From positions 29,432 to 93,431 of the forward strand of contig DVDT01000069.1 in NCBI GenBank assembly GCA_015296085.1: DNA of 64,000 nt. The letters run 5' to 3'. The stretch is from Trichormus sp. M33_DOE_039. Its GTDB lineage: Bacteria; Cyanobacteriota; Cyanobacteriia; Cyanobacteriales; Nostocaceae. The notes under the pieces are model-generated. The model saw only the letters and a list, made by a program, of their open reading frames with translations, ran no database searches and was not told the origin of the DNA. The translations under genes and the position numbers were made by a program. This document shows positions 1 to 10,409 of the stretch, in pieces (position 1 is the stretch's first letter; the number at the start of each line of letters is the position of its first letter).

Positions 1-390
1 ATTGTTGTTAGGATATTCAACAATTACTGGACTATAAATAATATCTGTCTCATATCCGTTATTATTTAAATAACTAATTTGGTCTTCTATCTTGTCTGGT
101 AAAAGATAATCATCTGCATCCAGATATTGCAACCATTCTCCTGTGCTAAGTTCTAGCAATCGATTTCTGGCTACATTACCACCTTGATTTGACCTTGTTT
201 CCCAACGAATTGAATCACCAAAGCTTTTTATAATTTCTAAACTTCGATCTGTAGAACCATCGTCTACAACAATTACTTCTTTGTTGGGATATGTTTGATT
301 TAAAGCACTCTCTATTGCCTGAGCAATCCACATCTCGGCATTATAGCAGGGAATAAGAATACTTACCAACGGGTGAAAAATATCTGACAT
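1..390 (-). CDS. Glycosyltransferase family 2, N-terminal part (truncated by window edge)
   Basis: Reverse translation from 390 gives MSDIFHPLVSILIPCYNAEMWIAQAIESALNQTYPNKEVIVVDDGSTD..., typical GT2/GT-A start. Confidence 0.85.
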   Translation of the reverse strand, partial: MSDIFHPLVSILIPCYNAEMWIAQAIESALNQTYPNKEVIVVDDGSTDRSLEIIKSFGDSIRWETRSNQGGNVARNRLLELSTGEWLQYLDADDYLLPDKIEDQISYLNNNGYETDIIYSPVIVEYPNNN

Positions 391-448
391 TGGGATTGTT
401 ACTAATGCTCAGTATGTAGTAGTATAGAAGTTATACAAATTATTAATT

Positions 449-1504
449 TTAAGTATTAAGATTGCCAAACAGAATTGGATCTAGTAGCTTATGAATAAGC
501 AACGTCTCATCTAAAGGCATAATTTCACTTTCTATTAATCCTGAACGTAGGCAGTTAATCACCTCTTCCGCCTCAGCCCGAAAACCGATATTATCATATT
601 TATTAACAGACTTCTCCTCAGTAAGGATCGCATTCAATTTAGTAAAAATGCGAGTAAGTTTCCTTCCTAAGTGATCAGTAATAGATTGTGAGCGAATATC
701 CTTCAGGCTAACAATATCAAGAGAGGGAGCATTGATAAATGAATCATCAATATGAAGGCTACCATCTTGAGCATAGATAGCAACTTTATTAGACAGAGTA
801 GCACCTTCACTGTAAAAGACGCTTGCAACTTTATCTGGATAGTGAAGCAGCAGCGCCCCTGTTTCATCACCTCCTTGAGGATTGGGGATGATATGTGAAG
901 AGACAGTATCTGGTTTACCAAGAAAATATATTGCTAACGAAACTGTGTAACAACCAAAGCTTAGGGAAGCACCCCGGCCTTTCAAGGCGGTATCTAAACG
1001 ATTCGGATCTTTTTGATAACCAAGTTCAGCATGTAAAGTGCGGATATTCCCAATCTTATTTTCATCAATAGCTTGCTTAGCCATCTGGATCAAAGGGTTA
1101 AAGCGCATCCACATCGCTTCCATACAAAAAAGTTGTTTGTGCTGTGCCTTTTGAATAACAGCTAGGGCTTCAGCATAATTACGAGTAAATGGCTTTTCAC
1201 AAAGAAGGGCTTTATTTGAATCTAATACGAGATTACAGTGATATAAGTGCATATGAGTTGGAGTGGAGACGTAAATAACATCTATCTCCGGATCTTTGCA
1301 CAGAGCTTCATAACTATCATATGCTTTTATATCTCTAAACTTCTGGCAGAACTTTTGAGCATTCTCAAATTGCCTAGATGCAACCCCAATCAATCTACCA
1401 GCTTTGATTTTGACCAATTGTTCAGCAAACTGCTCGGCAATTCTTCCTGTACCTAGAATCCCCCATTTAATTATTTGATTTTTGTCAAATTTTTTCACTG
1501 GCAT
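449..1504 (-). CDS. Gfo/Idh/MocA family oxidoreductase
   Basis: N-terminal WGILGTGRIAEQFAEQL Rossmann motif, CEKPFTRNYAEA motif. Confidence 0.9.
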   Translation of the reverse strand: MPVKKFDKNQIIKWGILGTGRIAEQFAEQLVKIKAGRLIGVASRQFENAQKFCQKFRDIKAYDSYEALCKDPEIDVIYVSTPTHMHLYHCNLVLDSNKALLCEKPFTRNYAEALAVIQKAQHKQLFCMEAMWMRFNPLIQMAKQAIDENKIGNIRTLHAELGYQKDPNRLDTALKGRGASLSFGCYTVSLAIYFLGKPDTVSSHIIPNPQGGDETGALLLHYPDKVASVFYSEGATLSNKVAIYAQDGSLHIDDSFINAPSLDIVSLKDIRSQSITDHLGRKLTRIFTKLNAILTEEKSVNKYDNIGFRAEAEEVINCLRSGLIESEIMPLDETLLIHKLLDPILFGNLNT

Positions 1505-1541
1505 CCTCTAACTGAAGTTAATAAAACTTTAGCAATAGTCT

Positions 1542-2732
1542 TCAAATCCATTGCAAAGGTTCTATTGGCAAAAAAGTTGTCTCAATTTTGCGCCTGTAGT
1601 TGAAGCGTTCTGGATGCTGCAAAGCCTCAATTTGCTCCAGTAAATGAATGCCAAACTCTCCCGACAACCTATGAGGCCTTCCTTCTAGAATTGCATTAGC
1701 CATATCATGGGGACCGAGCATAAAGTCTACCCGCTTACCTGAAGTTGCTCGAATGGTTGACTGCGGTAACGCAAAAGGCACTTTTTCATATATTTGAAAT
1801 TCATCGAGCGGCCAGGGAATGAATTGCTCGAAATTTTGCAGCCTGGTGCGAATCCGATTAATTAAATTCTCGACACGCTTCACATTTTGATGAATAGCAT
1901 TTCTACGTAAAAAGACTGGCTCTGTATCATTACGTAGGTAACGAACAAAAAGATAACCATCATCACCGACAATCAATAACGACTTATCTTGTGGAGCCAC
2001 TAAACCACAAGTTACCCGTGCCACAACGCCATCATCATATTCAATACAGCCAACACTAAAATCTGGTGCCATTGAATCAACGACAATGCCCTTGTCAGAA
2101 ATTTGGCATGAGGAAAAAGCACTTACCCACCGAGCAGGACCAAAAATGGTCGTAAGACAAGATAAGAAGTAGGCGGCATGCTCATAGGTACAACCAACTT
2201 CAAACTCATCTTTAGCCGGCCACGGTACGCCAAACTCATTGCGCCATTCCCAAGGACGCATATGCGGGGCGATCATGCCGTCGTCGTAGTTGGCGTAGAT
2301 CAGTCGTACTTTACCGATCTGCCCTTCCTTTACTGCTTTCCAAACGGTCTGAGCGGTATTGCCAAGCAGGTTACAGGGAGCGCAACCGATCCGTAAACCC
2401 TTCTCGTAGGCATAGTGAAGTAAATCTTTTGCCTGGGAGATATCCATAGCCATAGGCTTCTCTGTATAAACATGCTTACCAGCATCCAGGCAGGTTTTAG
2501 ACACAGCATAGTGACTACGAGGGTTGCTCAAATTTAAGATTAATTGAATCGATTGATCATCTAATAGTGATTCAAGGGTTTGATGAGGGGTAACTGCATA
2601 ATGTTGGCAGAAGCGATTTAGGTTTTCTTGATTTAAGTCAAACGCCCCCTTAATCCTAAGGTTTGAATATGATCTTGAGTTTTTTGCATAAAAATCAGAG
2701 ACATACCCACAACCGACGATTCCAATATTCAT
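1542..2732 (-). CDS. Gfo/Idh/MocA family oxidoreductase
   Basis: MNIGIVGCGYVSDFYAKN Rossmann motif and YTEKPMAMDISQAKDL motif. Confidence 0.9.
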   Translation of the reverse strand: MNIGIVGCGYVSDFYAKNSRSYSNLRIKGAFDLNQENLNRFCQHYAVTPHQTLESLLDDQSIQLILNLSNPRSHYAVSKTCLDAGKHVYTEKPMAMDISQAKDLLHYAYEKGLRIGCAPCNLLGNTAQTVWKAVKEGQIGKVRLIYANYDDGMIAPHMRPWEWRNEFGVPWPAKDEFEVGCTYEHAAYFLSCLTTIFGPARWVSAFSSCQISDKGIVVDSMAPDFSVGCIEYDDGVVARVTCGLVAPQDKSLLIVGDDGYLFVRYLRNDTEPVFLRRNAIHQNVKRVENLINRIRTRLQNFEQFIPWPLDEFQIYEKVPFALPQSTIRATSGKRVDFMLGPHDMANAILEGRPHRLSGEFGIHLLEQIEALQHPERFNYRRKIETTFLPIEPLQWI

Positions 2733-2885
2733 AACATTAAGAAACTACTGATAAATTGATTGGTTAAAACCAGTTTCTAGCCAATAGACATATCCGCAAA
2801 TGAACCTCAAACCCTTATAAATCAAAGTCTAAAATCTAATTTTCGGATAAGTCTAATAAATTCTTATGTTACTCCTTGGCTTTAA

Positions 2886-3977
2886 CTAGCAATTTTGATA
2901 AGCTATTTTAGTTAATTTGCCTATTTTATCCCAGTCCAGGCGATCGCACTCCTGTTTAACTAACTGACTTAATGCACTCAAGTCTATCTGTGTACTTTCT
3001 TTGAGGGCGTGCAATAAGCCTTGGTTATCTTCTGGTGCATACAATAACCAATCAGCAGCACCTATGGTTTCCACAATACCACCAGTACGAGGAGAAATAA
3101 TTGGTTTGCCATAGGACATTGCCAAAATGATACTACCGGAAGTTAAAACCCGCTCAAAGGTAAACACTACTACATCGGCTGCACTAAAATAAAGATGTAT
3201 GCGGTCATCTGCGATAAAATCTCTGCGCAGAATAACTGCTTCTGTCTCAGAGGCTTGGGTGGCTAGCTTTTGTCCATATACTTCATCCAAAGCTTGTCCT
3301 GCTATTAATAGGGTGGTTTCTCCCAGCAATTTCCTATTTTCCCGCCAGACTTGCAATAAACGTTCAATTCCTTTATATGGACGCAACGTACCTAAGTTTA
3401 GGTAAATGCGCCCATCTAGGGGAAGGGCCAAACCTTTCCTAGCTTCTAATTTATCAATTGGACTGTTGTAAAATTCTCGATAGTGTCCATGAGGAATCAC
3501 CTCGGTTTTTAATTTATCAAGCTGATAAGTTTGAGAAAATTCTTTTAACGCTGAGGCATTATGAAAAATAACTCGGTCTGCTAGCTTGAGTAAAATCTGT
3601 TGAGTCCACTGTTCTAAACCTGGAAACTGGGAATTGTGAGAAGTATAATTGTGAACTGTCCAGACTACTTTTACGCCTCTCCACTTAGTCAGCAGAATAT
3701 CAATTAAAAATTTAATTGCATAGATTGATTTAGTAAGTAAATTTTCTCCTTTGAGATAGGGACTTAACCAATGAAGATGTAATACATCTACCTTGTTTGT
3801 CTGAGCTTTAATCGCTCTCAAAATAGGGAATACCCGAAGATATCCTAAGGGAAATAATACTTCGATGCCTTCACTTTGCAAAGCTTTGGCTAAGAGTGTT
3901 TGATAGGGGTTAATCTCAACCGAATATGGCATCATCAAAACTCTTAAAGTTTGCGATGAAGGAGTATTATTACTCAT
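2886..3977 (-). CDS. Glycosyltransferase family 4 (GT-B)
   Basis: DVLHLHWLSPY, YLNLGTLRPYKGIERLL, SYGKPIISPRTGGIVETI motifs. Confidence 0.85.
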   Translation of the reverse strand: MSNNTPSSQTLRVLMMPYSVEINPYQTLLAKALQSEGIEVLFPLGYLRVFPILRAIKAQTNKVDVLHLHWLSPYLKGENLLTKSIYAIKFLIDILLTKWRGVKVVWTVHNYTSHNSQFPGLEQWTQQILLKLADRVIFHNASALKEFSQTYQLDKLKTEVIPHGHYREFYNSPIDKLEARKGLALPLDGRIYLNLGTLRPYKGIERLLQVWRENRKLLGETTLLIAGQALDEVYGQKLATQASETEAVILRRDFIADDRIHLYFSAADVVVFTFERVLTSGSIILAMSYGKPIISPRTGGIVETIGAADWLLYAPEDNQGLLHALKESTQIDLSALSQLVKQECDRLDWDKIGKLTKIAYQNC

Positions 3978-4909
3978 TTTTGCAACTCCTTAAGGAATTT
4001 GTTCTGCACGAGATGCCGAATACCCTCGCTGTACATCAAGTGTCTAATTTTACCGACATAATGGCGACAAGGAGAACCGTTAATACTACCTTCTAAGTGG
4101 ACATCGTAAGCAGGAGGTAACAGTTCTACACCAAAACGGGAGCTACACAAAGCATAAATTGTCTGCTCAATGCGCCAGAAGTGTCCAATAATATTAGGCA
4201 GTGCCAGAAATTCTTCTATCCAATCAAAAGATAGCGATTGCTTGTGAATTAGTCCCAAGCCAGAATTAACTCTTTCAGCTAACTCAAAACCTAAATGGGT
4301 TTTGACTTCTTCTGGTTCTACGGTGTAAGCACTAGCTACATCAGAATTGAGTGTATTGAGTTGATAGTCTGGGTTTTCAATGCGGTTGAGTAATTCGGTT
4401 GGTGCTGCAAAAAATAAGATGTCGCTGTCTAGTAGCAACATGCGATCGCTCTGCAAATATGCCGCAAAATCAAATACTTTGGGTGAGAGGTGATTGGTTT
4501 TGCGAAAATCCAAACACCGAGGATATGCTTCTAGTAATGCCAAGACTTTTGCATCGGCTTCTTTCCGTGAGATAATCCGAGCATTTGGAAAGTGATATTC
4601 TAAAGTTTTTAGTTGTTCTTCAGTTAAAGTCCCATCGTCATGAATACATAAAGCATAGTCTCGCTGAGAACAATAATAAAAAGATTTCAAAGCCCAGACT
4701 AAATTGAGCCAATCATTAGCAGAAGTCAGGACATGAATTTCACAAGTGTTATCATAGGTAGTTGTAATAGGCTTGGAATCTAATATTTGTTTTCTGACAA
4801 TATCTCTATAGTAAGCAGTATGTAGCCCATGTTTATACTTCTGCTGAAAATTGAGTACAAGAGACCCTATAGACATAAGTTCAAACCTGTCAATATTAAT
4901 TAAATACAA
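3974..4909 (-). CDS. Putative glycosyltransferase (GT-A-like)
   Basis: LLLDSDILFFAAPTELL (DxD-type motif); overlaps the next gene by 4 nt. Confidence 0.55.
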   Translation of the reverse strand: MYLINIDRFELMSIGSLVLNFQQKYKHGLHTAYYRDIVRKQILDSKPITTTYDNTCEIHVLTSANDWLNLVWALKSFYYCSQRDYALCIHDDGTLTEEQLKTLEYHFPNARIISRKEADAKVLALLEAYPRCLDFRKTNHLSPKVFDFAAYLQSDRMLLLDSDILFFAAPTELLNRIENPDYQLNTLNSDVASAYTVEPEEVKTHLGFELAERVNSGLGLIHKQSLSFDWIEEFLALPNIIGHFWRIEQTIYALCSSRFGVELLPPAYDVHLEGSINGSPCRHYVGKIRHLMYSEGIRHLVQNKFLKELQK

Positions 4910-4930
4910 TATCTATTTGAATTTTTTATT

Positions 4931-5926
4931 TTAATTGCGTAAATGAGTTATGTATCTTTTTATTTTTTGCATTAAATAATTGTTGCTCCGACTTGATTTA
5001 AATTCATTAAGCTGCTGAGTCACATTTAATAATAAACCCTCTAATTGCTCTCCTCCCAGTCTAAGTCGATTACTAACGGACTCAATACGAGATGAAATAC
5101 TGTTAATGTTACTTTTTAAGTAGTTCAATTTTAACGGCAATTGATCATACTCAAATGCTCCTATACCCAAATCAGAGAGTTGATTATCATCCAACAGTCT
5201 TGTCACTTTGTCGTCATAGAGAACAGCAATAAAAGGAATCCCTATTTGCAGCGCAAAAACAATGGAATGAAAGCGACTGCCAATCAAGTAACTGCATTCA
5301 TAAAGTGGGGCAATAGAGAACTCTTGATGAATATTTTCATAGCCTAGTTTATGAAAAATATCTGAGTCGTGCTTTACTCCAAAACGTAAAGGGAAAGGAA
5401 CAGTTTTACCAATTTGTCGGATTAATTTACCCCAAATGATTGGGTCATATCCTTGAGGATGCTTTGATGCCAAGCTAACTGCTATTGTCTCACTTTTCGG
5501 ATTGTTAGTCCTGAATGAATAGGGAATCATCCAGGTAAGATCAGGTAGCACTCTCACCTTTGGGTGGTAATCTAGGAGTTGATGACTTTTTTGATCGCGG
5601 ACGACAAACAAGGTGGCGTTGTCAGCCATCCACAGCAGATCAGGTTTCATATCATCATTGAGTTCATTGATTCCTAAACCTACCACTCCAAAGGGTTTTT
5701 TACTATTTTTCAGCCAAGTTTTAATCTGTTGCCAGATTCCCACTTTTGCCCAAACTAAACCACCACCACCAATAAGAATAAAATCAAACCATTCCATTGA
5801 GGGCGGCTCCTGGTTATGAGGAAGTAATACAACATTGTGTGGGTACAGAGCATGGACAAGTGCCTGACCCAGCCTGTCATCACCGTAGTTGAGATGGTGG
5901 TAGTAGCCAAATACCGCTATTTTCAT
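4931..5926 (-). CDS. Polysaccharide pyruvyl transferase family protein
   Basis: FGYYHHLNYGDDRLGQALV, LIGGGGLVW, SYLIGSRFHSIVFALQIGIPFIAV motifs. Confidence 0.85.
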   Translation of the reverse strand: MKIAVFGYYHHLNYGDDRLGQALVHALYPHNVVLLPHNQEPPSMEWFDFILIGGGGLVWAKVGIWQQIKTWLKNSKKPFGVVGLGINELNDDMKPDLLWMADNATLFVVRDQKSHQLLDYHPKVRVLPDLTWMIPYSFRTNNPKSETIAVSLASKHPQGYDPIIWGKLIRQIGKTVPFPLRFGVKHDSDIFHKLGYENIHQEFSIAPLYECSYLIGSRFHSIVFALQIGIPFIAVLYDDKVTRLLDDNQLSDLGIGAFEYDQLPLKLNYLKSNINSISSRIESVSNRLRLGGEQLEGLLLNVTQQLNEFKSSRSNNYLMQKIKRYITHLRN

Positions 5927-5949
5927 TCTTAAGTATTTTGTAGATAAAT

Positions 5950-6984
5950 TTAAGCTCTCAGCATCAATCGTTGAATATTCACAAATCTTTCTTTAATAAG
6001 AAGTAATGTTTCCCAAATAGCAGAACCTTTTTGTTGCCCTAGGATGAAATTAATCAGTGCCCAGTATGTTTTAGTCGCTAACGGTTTACGCTTGAAAATC
6101 TTGAGTAAATACTTAAAACTGGAGTGATAAAATCTTGATTCTCTTGCAATCACACACCACTTACAGTGTGCTTCGTATTCTGGCTCGTAGGTTTTGAGTT
6201 TTGCTGGTGAAGAAGATTCAATCAAGTTTTGCAAGGAAATGGTAGTTGCATCAGCATCAGCAAGTGATGAAAGTTGCAAGTCTTTGATGACTCGTTGATT
6301 TATTGTCTGTTTAATTTCATGAATTCTCGCTGAATTTCTTGTATGAGTAATGCTACTAATGTGCCAGCGATACCAAAGCAGACGGTCAGGTAAATTTGCT
6401 AATTTCCCGTGTTTTGCTAGCTTGAGAAACAAATCTACATCTTCAAAGTGATATTCTTGAGTGTAGCCTCCTACCAACCGAATTAATTCTGTTCGCATCA
6501 TGACTGTAGGGTGGCAGATGCGTGAACCTTGCCATTGGACGAGTTCTTGGACAATTTCCTCATGCTCTTGAGTAATTTTTGGTTGGCAAATTACATCTCC
6601 ATCAGGATCAATCACTGTTAATGCAGTCCCCAAGGCTACACAATCTGGGTTTTGCTCTAGGTAATCCACTTGCAATTCAAAGCGTTTAGGATCTGCGATA
6701 TCATCCCCATCCATTCTGGCTATATACTTGCCCGTGGCAACACTAACTCCCTTTTGTAGAGTTCTGCACAAGCCCATGTTAGGGTGATTATGCACTTTGA
6801 CTCGTGGATCGATTTGGGTATATTTTTGAGCGATCGCTAAACTACCATCAGTAGAACCATCATCTAAAAGCAGTAATTCAAAGCTCCTATAAGTCTGGTT
6901 AAGAATACTTTTAATTGCCGCTTCTAAATACCGTTCATTGTTATAAAAAGGAAGTATAACGGAAATAATAGGAGAATCTATCAT
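5950..6984 (-). CDS. Glycosyltransferase family 2
   Basis: ISVILPFYNNERYLEAAIKSILNQTYRSFELLLLDDGSTDGS, ARMDGDDIADPKRF. Confidence 0.92.
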   Translation of the reverse strand: MIDSPIISVILPFYNNERYLEAAIKSILNQTYRSFELLLLDDGSTDGSLAIAQKYTQIDPRVKVHNHPNMGLCRTLQKGVSVATGKYIARMDGDDIADPKRFELQVDYLEQNPDCVALGTALTVIDPDGDVICQPKITQEHEEIVQELVQWQGSRICHPTVMMRTELIRLVGGYTQEYHFEDVDLFLKLAKHGKLANLPDRLLWYRWHISSITHTRNSARIHEIKQTINQRVIKDLQLSSLADADATTISLQNLIESSSPAKLKTYEPEYEAHCKWCVIARESRFYHSSFKYLLKIFKRKPLATKTYWALINFILGQQKGSAIWETLLLIKERFVNIQRLMLRA

Positions 6985-6998
6985 ATTACTTGTATCAA

Positions 6999-8153
6999 CT
7001 AAAGTGTCTCCTCAACATGAGTCAAGGTTAGCTCTGCAAGCTTGCGAAAATCCCCTGTTAGAAATTGCAGCAGAGGTCTTACGCACGTTATTGTTTTAAT
7101 GCCGTAGATGTACCTTAAATAAAACAGAGAACTACTTAGCGTAGAGCAACAAATGTCTATTTTATTTTTAGATACAAGAACTTCTATAGGTAACTTTTGT
7201 TCACCTTGTATGTAAATTATGTTGTTTGATGGAATTATTTGTTTAATGTCTTCAAATAGAGGTTTTTGATTACGAGGATGTTCTTTCCAAAAAATCTGAT
7301 AACCTTTCTCTGCTAACTGTTGTATGACATGAGCAAAGGCGGATGCTTCAGCCTGCCTAGGAAAGTAATGCAGATGACTTAAATTAGAACCAAGTAATAA
7401 AGCTGTTTTACCATTTTGTATCGATATTTCTGGATAAAATTGGCATTGGAGACGATGATTAAGCTCTAAAAATAAATTTTTTAACAGAGAGGGTTCTATG
7501 GAGTCTACAGGAATTTTTGATAAAACTGATGAAACAGGAATTTCTCCCCCTAGAACTGAATAAAATTTTTTAATTCTTTTAATATGAGTACGTTTTACAC
7601 CTTGGTGTTGCCAGTCAAAATGGTTGTCTAGCAATCCCATCACTAAATTTTTATAGTTAGCAACTGTTGTTTTGGGATGAGCCAAATCAACAGATGGTAA
7701 TTCAATTAAATATTTAGTTTGTGCGTAGGTATGCAATCCATCTTCATATAACAGAATTTTCGCTTTATCAAATATATCTGCACATAAACGCTCATCTAGA
7801 AATTGAATCTTACATAAACATATTTCATCCACTAATGAGGGACTGGCAATCTTGAACTTGTTTAGAATTTGCTGTACAGAAGGGTGTCTGTCCTTATCCA
7901 ATTCCTGATTCCATTCAGAAGTTGTCCAGTCAACTCGGATAACTCCTTGCCAATTCCAAAATTTTTCACTAATTGTTTCAACAAAATCTACTAATTTTTG
8001 ATTGCTAGTTTTACGACTGTAGAGAATAAGATAATCTCTATAGTAAAGGTGGGGATTATGTTGTTGTTCCTGCCTAAAAGCAGCAACTAGCATACATAAC
8101 TGCCAGATACCATTGACAAATGCAAATCTAGTTTTCATTGGAACTAAAACCAA
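6999..8153 (-). CDS. Polysialyltransferase-like / sialyltransferase-type glycosyltransferase
   Basis: LLYEDGLHTYAQ, LLLGSNLSHLHYFPRQAEASAFAHVI, FWKEHPRNQKPLFEDI (D/E-D/E-G and HP-type motifs); adjacent to NeuB and NeuA homologs. Confidence 0.6.
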   Translation of the reverse strand: MVLVPMKTRFAFVNGIWQLCMLVAAFRQEQQHNPHLYYRDYLILYSRKTSNQKLVDFVETISEKFWNWQGVIRVDWTTSEWNQELDKDRHPSVQQILNKFKIASPSLVDEICLCKIQFLDERLCADIFDKAKILLYEDGLHTYAQTKYLIELPSVDLAHPKTTVANYKNLVMGLLDNHFDWQHQGVKRTHIKRIKKFYSVLGGEIPVSSVLSKIPVDSIEPSLLKNLFLELNHRLQCQFYPEISIQNGKTALLLGSNLSHLHYFPRQAEASAFAHVIQQLAEKGYQIFWKEHPRNQKPLFEDIKQIIPSNNIIYIQGEQKLPIEVLVSKNKIDICCSTLSSSLFYLRYIYGIKTITCVRPLLQFLTGDFRKLAELTLTHVEETL

Positions 8154-10390
8154 TTTTCCAATTTTTCAAAAGCAATCCAAAATCCTTCACCTTCGTTTTT
8201 ATGACCCTGCCAAATTTCAGGGATAAAAGACGCATTTGGCGCGGTCTTATTTAAGTCTTCTGCTAAAGCTGGAAAATCAATTTCGCCTTCACCAATCTGT
8301 AAGCCTTCACCGTCCAAACCCTCGGAATCAGCAATATGTAAATGTGCTACGTAAGGCCCGACTTGCTGAATAAACTCTTTAAATGACCATTTATGGTGAT
8401 TACAGGCTAATTTAGAGTGTGATGTATCTAAACAGACTCGATACCCATGTTGACGGCAAAACTCGGCGGTGTCTTGGGGATCAACAAATAGGTTATGATA
8501 TCGCTGACCGCCAAAGTGCCAAGGGAATGGCGGCATGGTTTGAGGAATGACTTCAACACCTGTAGCATCAAGCTGGGAAAGGCTATCACTGAGTAACTCA
8601 TAAAGTCGCTCTCGTTGCGATCGCCCCAAGGGTGCATCTAATGTAAACCCACCCACGTTAGTCACGATACAGGGACGCGCAGCCCGCTTAAAGTAAGGTT
8701 TGAGTTGTCGGGTAATCTCAATTACTCGTTGCAGTTCAGCAATTGAACGCTGGCGATAAGCTTCATTTGGCGAACACAGATCGAGCAAATGATCACCAGC
8801 AAATAATTCTGGTGCATGAACTACTAAATCTAAATCCCAAGGTTGGTCAAAAAACTGATGAATATCCTGTTCTAAATCTTTGTAACTGAGGTGAAACTCT
8901 AACAGATCAGGATTTGTTTTGGCGATCAGAGCCTGAAAGTCATGGTAGCGAACAGGTAGCCCCCAAGGACGGTTGAATTTATATTGACGCGCTTCTACTA
9001 CTGCGTGTTCTAAATCACTGGGATAGAAGAAATCACCAGCTTTCAAGTTGCGTTTTGCCCGTTTCCCAATCAGTTCGGCTTTGCGATTAGGCTGTAAACC
9101 TTTACCTGGGCTTTTCACTGCAATCATGGCTTCAGTGATAATTTCCCCTACTGTCAAATCGCAGTTAATCACTAAACTTTTGGCTAATGTTTCTCGGTTT
9201 ATCAGTTCTCCTTGGCTGATTTTGCGTTCACCATCTCCCCCAAGGGACTGCTCAACTTGGCGAATTCCCTCCACCATCAGGCGAAATTCATCTGGTAATA
9301 GGCTAACTTTGTGATCGTTGCCTTCCATTGTTTTGTCTAGGGTGAAGTGTTTTTCAATTACTTTAGCACCCTTAGCTACAGCGGCGATCGCTACATGAAT
9401 TCCCCTCTCATGACCAGAATAACCAACGGGACAGTCGCCAATTTCCTTTAATCGTTCTAGGTAGTTGAGGTTAACATCTTTGAAGGGAGCTGGATAAGTT
9501 GAGTTGCAGTGTAGCAATACATACATCGCGCCTAAACGCTTGAGTAAGGTCGCTGCTTCGGATATCTCTTGTTCTGTCGCCATTCCTGTAGAACATAGCA
9601 ATGGCTTACCTGTTTTCGCCAAGGCTGTTAATAGGTCATGATTAGTTAAATCAGCAGATGCTACCTTATATGCTTGCATCCCGTACTCTTCTAACAAAGC
9701 CAGACTTTCTAAATCCCAAGGAGTACACAAAGGTAAAATCCCCTGAGAACGGCAATATTCAAAGGCTGCAAACAGTTCTTCGGGAGAGAGTTGAAAGCGA
9801 GATAGTAAATCTAATGTGTACTGTGAACCTAAATCCTCACTCGCATCATTAGCATTACCCGCATTGCGGTAGAGAGATCTGAGATCCCGCATTTGGAATT
9901 TAGCACAGTCAGCCCCTGCGGCTATAGCTTTATCAATTAACTGCTTTGCCAGTTCCAAACTACCGTTGTGGTTATTACCAATTTCCGCAATTACAAAGGT
10001 AGGAGATTTTGCATCAATGATAAAATCACCAATGCGAATACCCTCGGATTTACGGCAAGCAACTGCTACTAAATGGCGGTTTTTATCTAAAAGTGGGATA
10101 AATTCAATTTCGTTAGAAAAGTAAGATTGAATCTTTGCCGGGTCTTCTGTGTAATCTACATATTTATAGTTTTTGTTAGAAATTTTCGAGACTGGTTGAT
10201 TTAAATTAATGGTGTCTTGCTGCACTAACCAACGGCGAAAGTCACCATCAGTCAGGACACCTTCTAAAACACCTGCTTCAGTGACTGAAAAGATAATGCG
10301 ATTTTTGTTGTCGCTGATTTTTTTCAGTGCGTTAATTATATCGTCTTCAGCAAAGACGATATATTTGGATAAGTTCTTGTCTATAATCAT
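8144..10390 (-). CDS. Multidomain N-acetylneuraminate (nonulosonate) synthase: CBS-like + NeuB + SAF + sugar isomerase-like TIM barrel
   Basis: FVIAEIGNNHNGSLELAKQLIDKAIAAGADCAKFQ (NeuB), VKSPGKGLQPNRKAELIGKRAKRNLKAGD (SAF), VCLDTSHSKLACNHHKWSFKEF...VAHLHIADSEG (xylose isomerase-like), N-terminal VLEGVLTDGDFRRWL (CBS). Confidence 0.88.
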   Translation of the reverse strand: MIIDKNLSKYIVFAEDDIINALKKISDNKNRIIFSVTEAGVLEGVLTDGDFRRWLVQQDTINLNQPVSKISNKNYKYVDYTEDPAKIQSYFSNEIEFIPLLDKNRHLVAVACRKSEGIRIGDFIIDAKSPTFVIAEIGNNHNGSLELAKQLIDKAIAAGADCAKFQMRDLRSLYRNAGNANDASEDLGSQYTLDLLSRFQLSPEELFAAFEYCRSQGILPLCTPWDLESLALLEEYGMQAYKVASADLTNHDLLTALAKTGKPLLCSTGMATEQEISEAATLLKRLGAMYVLLHCNSTYPAPFKDVNLNYLERLKEIGDCPVGYSGHERGIHVAIAAVAKGAKVIEKHFTLDKTMEGNDHKVSLLPDEFRLMVEGIRQVEQSLGGDGERKISQGELINRETLAKSLVINCDLTVGEIITEAMIAVKSPGKGLQPNRKAELIGKRAKRNLKAGDFFYPSDLEHAVVEARQYKFNRPWGLPVRYHDFQALIAKTNPDLLEFHLSYKDLEQDIHQFFDQPWDLDLVVHAPELFAGDHLLDLCSPNEAYRQRSIAELQRVIEITRQLKPYFKRAARPCIVTNVGGFTLDAPLGRSQRERLYELLSDSLSQLDATGVEVIPQTMPPFPWHFGGQRYHNLFVDPQDTAEFCRQHGYRVCLDTSHSKLACNHHKWSFKEFIQQVGPYVAHLHIADSEGLDGEGLQIGEGEIDFPALAEDLNKTAPNASFIPEIWQGHKNEGEGFWIAFEKLENWF

Positions 10391-10409
10391 CTGTTATGTT
10401 GTTTAAATA

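Noticed and set aside
703-921. Short ORFs overlapping the glycan cluster genes (e.g. 703..921, 2178..2396, 9048..9314, 13168..13395)
   Set aside because: Alternative-frame or antisense shadows of clear long coding regions.
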